A stretch of DNA of 7,606 nt from Cyclobacteriaceae bacterium (GTDB lineage: Bacteria > Bacteroidota > Bacteroidia > Cytophagales > Cyclobacteriaceae), in assembly GCA_019751475.1 (NCBI GenBank), contig JAIENH010000663.1:1-7606 (forward strand). Reading direction: 5' to 3'. A program made the position numbers and the translations under genes. Below the pieces are notes generated by a model. That model made no database searches, was not told the DNA's origin, and worked only from the letters and a program-made list of their open reading frames with translations. The stretch's first letter is position 1; every line of letters begins with the position of its first letter. Shown here piece by piece: positions 1 through 6,150 of the stretch.

Positions 1-2
1 CA

Positions 3-701
3 TTTCGATTGTTGTTTTGGTTTCAACATCATCACGAAAAACACATATTTAAAACGCTAGATAACGAACTTGCCAATACAGTAAATTTAAAATGGCTACC
101 GTGGACTGGATTAAACTATGAGAAAACTCAAATTTTAATTCTTGGAGAAAGTCAGTATGAAGATGGAGATAAATGGCAGGAAAACAATCTTAACGCAACT
201 CGCTTTTTAATTGCAACTCGCTTTTTGGGGCATCGAGCAAAGATTTTGACAAATGTAGAAAGAGTCTTGTTTAGAAATGATTCACCCTCTGAAGAACAAG
301 CACAAAATCTATGGGAATCGGTAATTTATTTTAATCTTGTGCAGAGACTTATGAAGTCAATTAAAGAAAGACCAAGTGATGCAGACTTTGACATGGGATG
401 GGCTGTCTTTTTTGATCTCGTTAAGCTATTAAGACCAAAACATTGTCTTGTTCTTGGCAGGGCTAGCCGAGGTAGACTTGGTGCATTCCTATCTTCGCGA
501 AAAACAGGTTGGATTGGCAATGCATCTGATTTTCTTGATAAGAGAAAAACTATAAACCTGACAAATGAAGATCATTTTATCAAATTGACTTTCATTAATC
601 ATCCAAGTGGTAGTAGAGGCTTTAAACATGAATTTTGGGCAGACTTGATAAGGAAAAATGACCCCGACCTGAGTAGAATAGTTGCCACGTTGAATACCTA
701 A
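3..701 (+). CDS. Uncharacterised protein with uracil-DNA-glycosylase-like motifs, 5' end open
   Basis: The frame is open to the left edge; the only in-window start candidates are TTG codons at 9 and 12, so the true start may lie outside. Counting from the TTG at 9 gives 230 residues. Seen: a hydrophobic strand followed by GESQY (residues 46-50), a central helix WESVIYFNLVQ (102-112), RPSDADFDMGW (121-131), a second strand ending in LG (147-150) and NHPSGSRGF near the C-terminus (197-205). A strand plus GESxY, then a W-x-x-V aromatic helix, P-x-x-x-LVLG and HPS resembles the order of elements in small uncharacterised proteins of the uracil-DNA-glycosylase-like superfamily. That assignment is inference from motif layout; no activity is claimed. 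The position I would expect to be His (GESHY) is Gln here. Residues 63-74 are a tandem ATRFL duplication. No signal peptide or membrane segment, so probably cytoplasmic. The next gene starts 30 bases downstream. Gene real: likely; function: weak. Confidence 0.7.
   Translation, partial: FRLLFWFQHHHEKHIFKTLDNELANTVNLKWLPWTGLNYEKTQILILGESQYEDGDKWQENNLNATRFLIATRFLGHRAKILTNVERVLFRNDSPSEEQAQNLWESVIYFNLVQRLMKSIKERPSDADFDMGWAVFFDLVKLLRPKHCLVLGRASRGRLGAFLSSRKTGWIGNASDFLDKRKTINLTNEDHFIKLTFINHPSGSRGFKHEFWADLIRKNDPDLSRIVATLNT
195..226 (+). repeat. In-frame 18-bp tandem duplication inside the first gene
   Basis: The 14-base string GCAACTCGCTTTTT occurs at 195-208 and again at 213-226, a period of exactly 18 bases. 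It therefore adds six residues and reads as ATRFLI followed by ATRFLG. The reading frame is preserved. It looks like a recent slippage or duplication event within this lineage. Confidence 0.8.
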
Positions 702-731
702 AAATTAGAGTAACTTCAAATATAAAATTCT

Positions 732-1601
732 ATGAAATCAGTATTCTATGTTCCTTTTGTTCTTCTTTTGAGTGTTGTTGCACTTGCCCAGCGAAAGACG
801 TATTCTGGCGAATATGAAGGAGGGATTGCTACCTACACTTACTATGAGAATTCAAACTTTGAGCGAATGTTTGAAGGCCCCTTCAAATACAAGGCATCAA
901 ATATTTATAGAGAAGGCAGAGGAAGATGTACTATTGATGTTTCAGGTCAGTATAAAGCGAACCAAAAAGATGGATTATGGATCCATAAAGTATCAAATCC
1001 AGATATAGATGGTACAACAGAGACTGCTTCAGGAAGTTATGTTGATGGAAAATTTCATGGTAAGTGGCAATTGAAAAATATAAACAACAAAACAAAAAAA
1101 GTTGTTCGGGAGTCTTATGTTCAGTTCGATCAGGGCAAACTAATAGGAAAATTTAAATATAACTACTCAGCTGATTTTGCATTTCAAGCATATTCACAAA
1201 TTTCTGTAGTAGGAAGGTTTGATAATTCTGGTCTTTATGATAGCACATGGATGATAAATTATAAGTCCGATCGAAATCAAAAAAATGAAGAGGTGCGAAA
1301 ATATAAAAACGGAAAATTATTTTTCCGACTTCATAGAAACAGTGTAACTGGAAAAATTTTAGATAAGTATGATACAATTAATGGTGCCACTGACAACCAA
1401 GACACATACGAGGGTTACGGTAGGCTATCCCTAGATAGAGCGGAATTGCCAGACGAAGCTGTTAAAGTATGGCTTGAAAATGGCTCTTCTTCAGATGATA
1501 ATTTTTTTCACAGCATTGGTATATTTTTATTGTTTAACCGAGGTGAGAAAAATGATAACTCCCAACTTCCACCTCCGAAAAGCAAGGACTACCTGAAGTA
1601 A
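732..1601 (+). CDS. Secreted YwqK/MORN-like repeat protein, function unknown
   Basis: 289 residues. The N-terminus is a classical signal peptide: Lys2, a hydrophobic core (about residues 4-17) and a likely cleavage after ALAQ (residues 17-20), a common ending in Bacteroidota leaders. No lipobox Cys, so probably periplasmic or outer-surface rather than a lipoprotein. The mature part contains degenerate beta-hairpin units with G-x-Y/F-x-x-G-x-x-x-G-x-W spacing: GQYKANQKDGLWIHK (72-86), GSYVDGKFHGKWQLKN (101-116), VQFDQGKLIGKFKYN (130-144) and GRFDNSGLYDSTW (161-173), with a shorter YKNGKLF unit (191-197). Such repeats are known from MORN and YwqK-type proteins, which are scaffolding or surface proteins of mostly unknown role. 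The last 60 residues look unstructured, with a Pro-rich stretch near the end. The gene follows the first gene by 30 bases and shares its AT-rich base use (1321-1380 has 16 G+C of 60), so the two may be co-transcribed and jointly acquired. The ATG start is supported by the leader. Confidence 0.8.
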   Translation: MKSVFYVPFVLLLSVVALAQRKTYSGEYEGGIATYTYYENSNFERMFEGPFKYKASNIYREGRGRCTIDVSGQYKANQKDGLWIHKVSNPDIDGTTETASGSYVDGKFHGKWQLKNINNKTKKVVRESYVQFDQGKLIGKFKYNYSADFAFQAYSQISVVGRFDNSGLYDSTWMINYKSDRNQKNEEVRKYKNGKLFFRLHRNSVTGKILDKYDTINGATDNQDTYEGYGRLSLDRAELPDEAVKVWLENGSSSDDNFFHSIGIFLLFNRGEKNDNSQLPPPKSKDYLK

Positions 1602-1648
1602 GACAAAATTATTGTTCAGTTTGCCTAAAGGTCTGGATACGACTATAT

Positions 1649-1676
1649 AGCACATTAAAAATCTGGATAATGTGCT
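1649..1676. repeat. Perfect 9-bp inverted repeat upstream of carB
   Basis: AGCACATTA (1649-1657) and TAATGTGCT (1668-1676) pair perfectly around a 10-base loop. The loop and the right arm together carry TCTGGATA (1662-1669), which also occurs at 1632-1639, exactly 30 bases earlier. No T-run follows, so a simple intrinsic terminator is not supported; an operator-like site or a weak end for the upstream transcript are both possible. Confidence 0.5.
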
Positions 1677-1753
1677 TAGTGGCTAAATTAATCATCTCAG
1701 AAATTCTATCCGGTGGTGTATAAAATTAATCAAGCATTGCAGCAATTACTGCT

Positions 1754-1761
1754 TATTTTTG
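1754..1761 (+). promoter_or_regulatory. Likely carB promoter, Bacteroidota -7 box
   Basis: TATTTTTG is a perfect match to TAnnTTTG, the -7 element known for the primary sigma factor of Bacteroidota. It sits 28 bases before the carB ATG, giving a predicted short leader of roughly 20 bases. No good TTTG -33 element is visible at the usual 19-21-base spacing; only a TTG at 1737-1739 lies nearby, at 14 bases. The leader has no Shine-Dalgarno sequence, as usual in this phylum. Confidence 0.45.
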
Positions 1762-1789
1762 CGCCACTAAAAACTCAATTCTCCCAGAA

Positions 1790-4606
1790 ATGCCACGCGA
1801 CAGAAGTATACGCTCCGTACTGATTATCGGCAGCGGCCCTATTATTATCGGCCAAGCCTGCGAATTTGACTATGCCGGCTCACAAGCTTCGCGCTCGCTG
1901 CGCGAGGAGGGCATTGAGGTGATTCTCATCAACTCCAACCCGGCCACCATCATGACCGACAAGGTGACGGCCGACCACGTGTATTTGAAACCGCTGGAGA
2001 AAAAATACATCCGCGAAATTCTGGAAAAACACAACATTGATGCCGTGCTGCCAACCATGGGTGGCCAAACGGCTTTGAACTTATGTATCGATTGCGATAA
2101 GGCGGGCATTTGGGAACACTACGGAGTAAAAATTATTGGCGTTGACATCAACGCCATTGAGACTACCGAAGACCGTGAGAAGTTCCGGTTGAAGATGTTG
2201 GAGTTGGGTGTGGGCGTGTGCAAAGGCGCTACGGCTACTTCGTTTTTGAAAGGAAAAGAAATTGCGCAGGAGATTGGATTTCCGTTGGTGATTCGTCCTT
2301 CGTTTACCCTGGGCGGAACGGGCGGTGGCTTTGTGAACAAGCCCGAAGAATTTGATCAAGCACTTAACCGCGGATTGCAAGCTTCACCTATACACGAAGT
2401 GTTGGTAGAGCAGAGCATCATGGGTTGGAAAGAATATGAGTTGGAGTTGCTGCGCGATGGAAAAGGCAATGTGATTATCATCTGCTCCATCGAAAACTTC
2501 GACCCGATGGGCATCCACACGGGCGACTCGATTACCGTAGCCCCAGCGATGACACTGCCTGACACGGTGTACCAGCACATGCGCGACCTCGCCATCAAAA
2601 TGATGAATGGCATCGGCAAGTTTGCAGGCGGTTGCAATGTGCAGTTTTCGGTTAATCCAGATAATGATAACCAAATCATCGGAATTGAAATCAATCCACG
2701 CGTGTCGCGTTCGTCAGCGCTTGCTTCGAAAGCCACAGGTTACCCGATTGCAAAAATTGCGGCTAAGCTGGCCATTGGCTATAACTTAGATGAATTGAAG
2801 AATGCCATCACGGGCACAACCACCGCGTACTTCGAGCCAGCGTTGGATTACGTGATTGTAAAAATACCTCGTTGGAATTTCGATAAGTTTCACGGTGCCG
2901 ACCGCAAGCTTGGTTTGCAAATGAAATCGGTAGGCGAAGCGATGGGGATCGGACGGAATTTTCAAGAAGCGTTGCAGAAAGCCTGTCAGAGTTTAGAGAT
3001 CAGGAGAAACGGGTTGGGTGCCGATGGCAAAGAAGTGACGAAACAGGATGAACTACTTTATAGTTTAGAACATCCCAGCTGGAATCGCCTCTTCCATATT
3101 TATGATGCCATGAAACTCGGCATCTCGATGAAGACTATTCAAAACCTGACCAAGATTGACAAGTGGTTTTTGGAACAGATTTGGGATTTGATTGAATTAG
3201 AAAAAGAAATTGAAAAATATAAAGTCGATACCATTCCCTCATCGCTCATGCGCAAAGCCAAAGAGAAGGGGTATGCGGATAGGCAACTGGCACACTTAAT
3301 GGATTGCCTGGAGAGTGAAGTGCACAAGAAGCGCAGGGAGATGGGCATCAACCGCGTATACAAATTGGTGGATACATGTGCCGCAGAATTTGAAGCGAAG
3401 ACGCCTTATTATTATTCAACGTTCGATACCGAAAGTGAGTCGCGTGTATCGGATAGAAAGAAAGTAATCGTGCTAGGCTCTGGCCCGAATCGTATCGGAC
3501 AAGGAATTGAGTTTGACTACTCATGCGTGCATGGCGTGTTGGCCGCCAAAGAGATGGGCTACGAAACCATCATGATTAACTGCAATCCCGAAACGGTTTC
3601 AACTGATTTTGACATTGCTGATAAATTGTATTTCGAGCCCGTGTTTTGGGAACATCTGTGGGACATCATTCAGCATGAAAAACCTGAAGGCGTGATTGTG
3701 CAGTTGGGTGGACAGACTGCCTTGAAGTTGGCCGAGAAGCTTCACAAGTATGGCGTGAAAATTTTGGGCACTTCGTTCGAGGCACTTGACCTGGCCGAAG
3801 ACCGCGGAAGTTTTTCAACGTTGTTGAAAGACCTTGGCATTCCCTATCCAGATTTTGGGGTGGCCACCGATGCGGATGAAGCGTTGGAAGTTTCGAAAAC
3901 AATTGGCTTCCCGTTGCTTGTTCGTCCTTCGTATGTGTTAGGCGGACAGAGTATGAAGATTGTGATTAATGAAAAAGAACTCGAGCATCACATTCTTGAT
4001 ATTTGGAAACACCTTCCTGAAAACAAAGTATTGCTCGACCATTTTTTAGATGGAGCGATTGAAGCCGAAGCTGATGCGATTTGCGATGGTGAAGACGTGT
4101 ACATCATTGGTATCATGCAACACATCGAGCCTGCTGGCATTCACTCAGGCGATAGTTATGCGGTGCTGCCACCTTACAACCTGGGCGACTTCGTTATCAA
4201 ACAAATTGAAAACTACACCAAGCGAATTGCAGTCGCTCTGAAAACAGTTGGCTTGATTAACATTCAGTTTGCGATTAAGAATGACAAGGTGTACATCATC
4301 GAAGCGAATCCTCGTGCAAGTCGCACGGTGCCATTTATTTGCAAAGCTTACGATGAGCCGTATGTAAACTACGCAACCAAAGTAATGCTAGGCGAGAAAA
4401 AGGTTCGCGACTTTAAGTTCAATCCAACTAAAAAAGGCTACGCCATTAAAGTGCCCGTGTTCTCGTTCAGCAAATTCCCCGATGTAAACAAAGAGCTCGG
4501 CCCCGAAATGAAATCAACAGGCGAAGCGATTTACTTCATCGATGATTTGATGGACGATTACTTCTTGAACATTTATTCTGAAAGAAATTTGTATTTGAGT
4601 AAGTAG
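1790..4606 (+). CDS. carB: Carbamoyl-phosphate synthase large subunit, short form lacking the allosteric domain
   Basis: CarB makes carbamoyl phosphate from bicarbonate, ammonia (delivered by CarA from glutamine) and two ATP, feeding arginine and pyrimidine synthesis in the cytoplasm. The 938 residues show the internal duplication of the family. The N-terminal carboxyphosphate half (about 1-400) has GSGPIIIGQACEFDYAG (14-30), R129, R169, the Gly-rich TLGGTGGG loop (173-180), E215, H243, Q285 and E300-x-N302, the expected nucleotide and metal residues. An oligomerisation segment follows (about 400-555). The second, carbamate-phosphorylating half (about 557-938) repeats the plan: GSGPNRIGQGIEFDYS (563-578), R712, H785, Q825, E838-x-N840. 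The E. coli protein has about 1,073 residues and ends in an MGS-like domain that binds ornithine and UMP; here translation stops just after the second ATP-grasp core (LGPEMKSTGEA, 903-913), so that domain is absent. I recall similar short forms in other Bacteroidota, so this is probably not damage. carA is not adjacent. Base use is richer in G+C than in the first two genes, at least at the 5' end. Confidence 0.97.
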   Translation: MPRDRSIRSVLIIGSGPIIIGQACEFDYAGSQASRSLREEGIEVILINSNPATIMTDKVTADHVYLKPLEKKYIREILEKHNIDAVLPTMGGQTALNLCIDCDKAGIWEHYGVKIIGVDINAIETTEDREKFRLKMLELGVGVCKGATATSFLKGKEIAQEIGFPLVIRPSFTLGGTGGGFVNKPEEFDQALNRGLQASPIHEVLVEQSIMGWKEYELELLRDGKGNVIIICSIENFDPMGIHTGDSITVAPAMTLPDTVYQHMRDLAIKMMNGIGKFAGGCNVQFSVNPDNDNQIIGIEINPRVSRSSALASKATGYPIAKIAAKLAIGYNLDELKNAITGTTTAYFEPALDYVIVKIPRWNFDKFHGADRKLGLQMKSVGEAMGIGRNFQEALQKACQSLEIRRNGLGADGKEVTKQDELLYSLEHPSWNRLFHIYDAMKLGISMKTIQNLTKIDKWFLEQIWDLIELEKEIEKYKVDTIPSSLMRKAKEKGYADRQLAHLMDCLESEVHKKRREMGINRVYKLVDTCAAEFEAKTPYYYSTFDTESESRVSDRKKVIVLGSGPNRIGQGIEFDYSCVHGVLAAKEMGYETIMINCNPETVSTDFDIADKLYFEPVFWEHLWDIIQHEKPEGVIVQLGGQTALKLAEKLHKYGVKILGTSFEALDLAEDRGSFSTLLKDLGIPYPDFGVATDADEALEVSKTIGFPLLVRPSYVLGGQSMKIVINEKELEHHILDIWKHLPENKVLLDHFLDGAIEAEADAICDGEDVYIIGIMQHIEPAGIHSGDSYAVLPPYNLGDFVIKQIENYTKRIAVALKTVGLINIQFAIKNDKVYIIEANPRASRTVPFICKAYDEPYVNYATKVMLGEKKVRDFKFNPTKKGYAIKVPVFSFSKFPDVNKELGPEMKSTGEAIYFIDDLMDDYFLNIYSERNLYLSK

Positions 4607-4715
4607 CCAAAAATAGCGAAGCCTTATTCTCTTCAAACCTCAACACTCGGCATTCAACACTCAAACTTCCAGATTTAAATGGAGGTATGAATTGTGATTG
4701 ATGAATGTTGAATTG

Positions 4716-4748
4716 TGAAATCCAGAATCTTCCAGCTTCTGGATTTCA
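4716..4748. repeat. Perfect 12-bp-stem hairpin downstream of carB
   Basis: TGAAATCCAGAA (4716-4727) pairs without mismatch to TTCTGGATTTCA (4737-4748), leaving a 9-base loop TCTTCCAGC. It lies 110 bases after the carB stop. There is no T-tract on either side, so it could be a transcript-end stabiliser, a processed 3' end or part of a repeat element rather than a standard intrinsic terminator. Confidence 0.6.
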
Positions 4749-4773
4749 ATGAGCATAGGATTGCACCGGAATA

Positions 4774-4787
4774 GCTACTTTCGTAGC
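4774..4787. repeat. Small hairpin GCTAC-TTTC-GTAGC
   Basis: A perfect 5-bp stem with a 4-base loop, 26 bases beyond the larger hairpin. On its own it is within chance, but together with the larger stem it adds to the impression of a folded intergenic element. Confidence 0.35.
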
Positions 4788-4867
4788 ATGGCTTTACGCC
4801 TCTGATAGAAACTAGTATTTCATCCTTTAGCCAGTAAAGTGAATAGAATACATTGCCTTTCAATTTT

Positions 4868-5380
4868 ATGAAAATGAAAACTTTCTTCGTTGGACTCTTG
4901 TCGGTGATTGCTTTATCATGCAATAATAATGATTCACGCAAACCGATTTCGCCCCGCTTCAATCATGTTATGCTGTACGTTTCAAATCTTGAAGCATCCA
5001 TAGAATTTTATACAAAAGCCTTTGACCTAAGAGTAGCAAATCGGTTGGATACATTGATTAGAATTGATGCCGATGGGAAAGAGGTTGCTCTAAATGTTAC
5101 TATGGCATTTTTAAAGTTTACTGATCAGGATTTTGTTTTTGAGTTAGCGGAGCATAAGCCTGACTCTGCCTCCATGCCGGTTGCGTATTTATTTCAACAT
5201 GTGGGTGTAGATGTTCAGGACATTGATGCAGCGTTTAAACGAGCAATCCATGCAGGGGGAAAAGAATTATCTCCCGTTCGAAAAGTTAAAGCCAAAGGGG
5301 TTGAAGCGAAGCAGGCCTTTTTTGCCGGTCCTGACGGAGAGCGCATTGAGCTTATGCAAATTTTGGCGGGCGAGTTTTGA
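4868..5380 (+). CDS. VOC/glyoxalase-fold lipoprotein
   Basis: 170 residues from the ATG at 4868. The leader MKMKTFFVGLLSVIALSC has two Lys, a hydrophobic core and a lipobox ending at Cys18, followed by NNND; this predicts a lipid-anchored envelope protein. A TTG five codons upstream would only add residues before the leader, and the ATG at 4874 is an alternative. The rest is one vicinal-oxygen-chelate unit made of two beta-alpha-beta-beta-beta modules: FNHVMLYVSNLEASIEFY (31-48) opens the first, FQHVGVDVQDIDAAFKRA (109-126) the second, and GPDGERIELMQ (154-164) closes it. H33, E92, H111 and E161 fall where glyoxalase I enzymes place their His-Glu-His-Glu metal ligands, with similar spacing, so metal binding is likely. 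Methylglyoxal detoxification is possible but unusual for a lipoprotein; the VOC fold also serves isomerases, dioxygenases and resistance proteins, so the substrate is unknown. The gene stands alone, with intergenic DNA on both sides. Confidence 0.85.
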   Translation: MKMKTFFVGLLSVIALSCNNNDSRKPISPRFNHVMLYVSNLEASIEFYTKAFDLRVANRLDTLIRIDADGKEVALNVTMAFLKFTDQDFVFELAEHKPDSASMPVAYLFQHVGVDVQDIDAAFKRAIHAGGKELSPVRKVKAKGVEAKQAFFAGPDGERIELMQILAGEF

Positions 5381-5506
5381 GCAAAAAAAGTCGTGGAACA
5401 GAGCAGCACTTTCTCGTTGAAACACGTTCGAGCAAAGGAAATTCTACTCCTTTTACGCTGGTGGTAAATTGGCCGGAGAGATTAATAAGAAGTTACGGGT
5501 TTTTGC

Positions 5507-5514
5507 TAAATTTG
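5507..5514 (+). promoter_or_regulatory. Likely promoter of the hicBA cassette, Bacteroidota -7 box
   Basis: TAAATTTG is a perfect TAnnTTTG match ending 4 bases before the ATG at 5519. Transcription from it would begin at or just around that ATG, giving a leaderless or nearly leaderless message. No TTTG is visible at the -33 position, so the match could be chance in AT-rich DNA. Confidence 0.35.
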
Positions 5515-5518
5515 AAAG

Positions 5519-5725
5519 ATGACGACCCAACAATTAAAGCCTGGCTTTAGCAATCTGCAATTAGAGATTTTAAAACTCTATGCAAATGGTATCTCCGACA
5601 GTCAACTGATGGAAATAAAATGGTTGCTCGGTAAATACTTTGCTGAAAAGGCCACGCAAGGCATGGATCAGTTGATTCATGAAAAAGGACTTACAGAGAA
5701 TTTATTTGAAAACCATGAAGACTAA
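5519..5725 (+). CDS. Small helical protein, first gene of a hicBA cassette, possible extra antitoxin
   Basis: 68 residues, no signal peptide, predicted mostly helical. The segment NLQLEILKLYANGISDSQLMEIKWLLGKYFAEKATQGMD (12-50) has an even pattern of Leu/Ile/Phe every three to four residues. I do not assign it to a named family. The general form, an N-terminal LKPxF, an LQxExLKLY helix, a D/E-L-x-x-I-K-x-x-L-x-x-YFAEKA helix and a short acidic tail, resembles small unnamed proteins that I recall sitting directly upstream of toxins, often PIN-domain ones, in cyanobacteria and Bacteroidota. That recollection is not proof. It ends with TAA at 5723-5725, overlapping the HicB start by 11 bases if HicB begins at 5715, so translation is probably coupled. 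The tight linkage to hicB and hicA suggests a regulatory or antitoxin-like role. No Shine-Dalgarno sequence. Confidence 0.65.
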   Translation: MTTQQLKPGFSNLQLEILKLYANGISDSQLMEIKWLLGKYFAEKATQGMDQLIHEKGLTENLFENHED

Positions 5726-5942
5726 AATGAAGTTGACGGCCATTTTCGAAGAAGCAGAGGAAGGCGGTTATATTGCTTTTATTGAAGAGTTACCAGGCGT
5801 GAATTCGCAGGGAGAAACACTAGAGGAGTCAAAAGTCAATCTGCTTGAAGCCTTGGAGATGGTGCTGCAGGCTCAGCGCGACTTATCGGAGAAGGAACTG
5901 CAAAACAAAAAATACATAAAAGAACAATTGGTTTTTGCTTAG
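5715..5942 (+). CDS. hicB: HicB-family antitoxin, short form
   Basis: 75 residues from the ATG at 5715. HicB proteins bind and block their HicA toxin through a partial RNase-H-like fold. The match is clear: MKLTAIFEEAEEGGYIAFIEELPGVNSQGETLEE (5-38) has the first strand, the GGYIAFIEELPG strand-turn and the SQGET turn leading into the helix ESKVNLLEALEMVL (38-51). Long HicB proteins carry a further ribbon-helix-helix or helix-turn-helix domain for operator binding; here only about 24 residues follow the helix, rich in Lys and Glu, so a DNA-binding domain is absent. Start choice: 5727 (ATGAAG, one base after the upstream stop) is an equally plausible start; 5679 would add a run lying wholly inside the upstream gene and is unlikely. 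The stop TAG is immediately followed by the hicA ATG. The antitoxin-first order is common in this subfamily and allows coupled excess of antitoxin. Confidence 0.88.
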   Translation: MKTKMKLTAIFEEAEEGGYIAFIEELPGVNSQGETLEESKVNLLEALEMVLQAQRDLSEKELQNKKYIKEQLVFA

Positions 5943-6140
5943 ATGAAAACCAGTAACCTGATTCGTTATTTGCAGGAACAAAATTGCTATTTACACCGAG
6001 AAGGAGCCAATCATAGTATATTCATTAATCAGAGCAATAGAAAACTTTCTTCGGTGCCACGCCACCGTGAGACGAAGAATAACTTGGTGAGGAAAATTTG
6101 TAAAGACTTAGAAATACCACCTCCGCGAAACTTTCAATAG
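5943..6140 (+). CDS. hicA: HicA-family mRNA interferase toxin
   Basis: 65 residues, a normal length for HicA. HicA toxins are small double-stranded-RNA-binding-fold proteins that cleave mRNA and stop growth until HicB neutralises them. Seen: the first helix NLIRYLQEQNC (5-15), the strand YLHREGANHSIFIN (16-29) containing the conserved Gly and catalytic His (H24), a basic PRHRETKNNLVRKICKDLEIP segment (39-59) matching the family's second helix that follows the SVPRH strand. All the key features are intact, so the toxin looks active. It begins directly at the last base of the HicB stop with zero spacing and ends with TAG, 10 bases before a TIR gene stub. The start is the first ATG in frame. A toxin with no intact antitoxin would be lethal, so the intact HicB supports both genes being in use. 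Confidence 0.9.
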   Translation: MKTSNLIRYLQEQNCYLHREGANHSIFINQSNRKLSSVPRHRETKNNLVRKICKDLEIPPPRNFQ

Positions 6141-6150
6141 TTCATCCGTC

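Larger units (their letters stand above)
4607..4867. other. Intergenic region carB to VOC lipoprotein, possible dispersed element
   Basis: No credible gene. It contains two hairpins (4716-4748 and 4774-4787), an ATTCAACA/TGTTGAAT inverted pair (4652-4659 with 4706-4713), and recurring CTTCCAG strings (4666-4672, 4730-4735 with 4729-4731 context). The density of short inverted and direct repeats, out of keeping with the simple spacers elsewhere in the window, suggests a decayed intergenic repeat element. That is inference: a second copy elsewhere in the genome would be needed to prove it. Confidence 0.35.

Noticed and set aside
1649..1676. Intrinsic terminator for the secreted repeat protein
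   Set aside because: No T-run after the stem; the spacing and repeated TCTGGATA fit a protein-binding site at least as well.
2081..2736. Long minus-strand frames (up to 126 codons) inside carB
   Set aside because: They are mirror frames of a strongly conserved gene with biased codon use; no motifs seen in their translations.
4716..4748. Intrinsic terminator for carB
   Set aside because: The stem is perfect but no T-tract follows on either strand, and the stem is not G+C-rich.
4853..4867. Upstream TTG start for the VOC lipoprotein
   Set aside because: It would put five extra residues before a complete lipoprotein leader that begins naturally at the ATG at 4868.
4675..4962. Minus-strand open frame of 95 codons across the intergenic region and the VOC leader
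   Set aside because: It spans hairpin DNA and overlaps a convincing lipoprotein signal peptide on the other strand; the translation shows no family features. It is best explained by the structured non-coding element.
5679..5714. Upstream ATG start for hicB
   Set aside because: The added 12 residues lie inside the preceding gene in another frame and precede the normal HicB opening MKLTAIFEE; 5715 or 5727 fit the family better.
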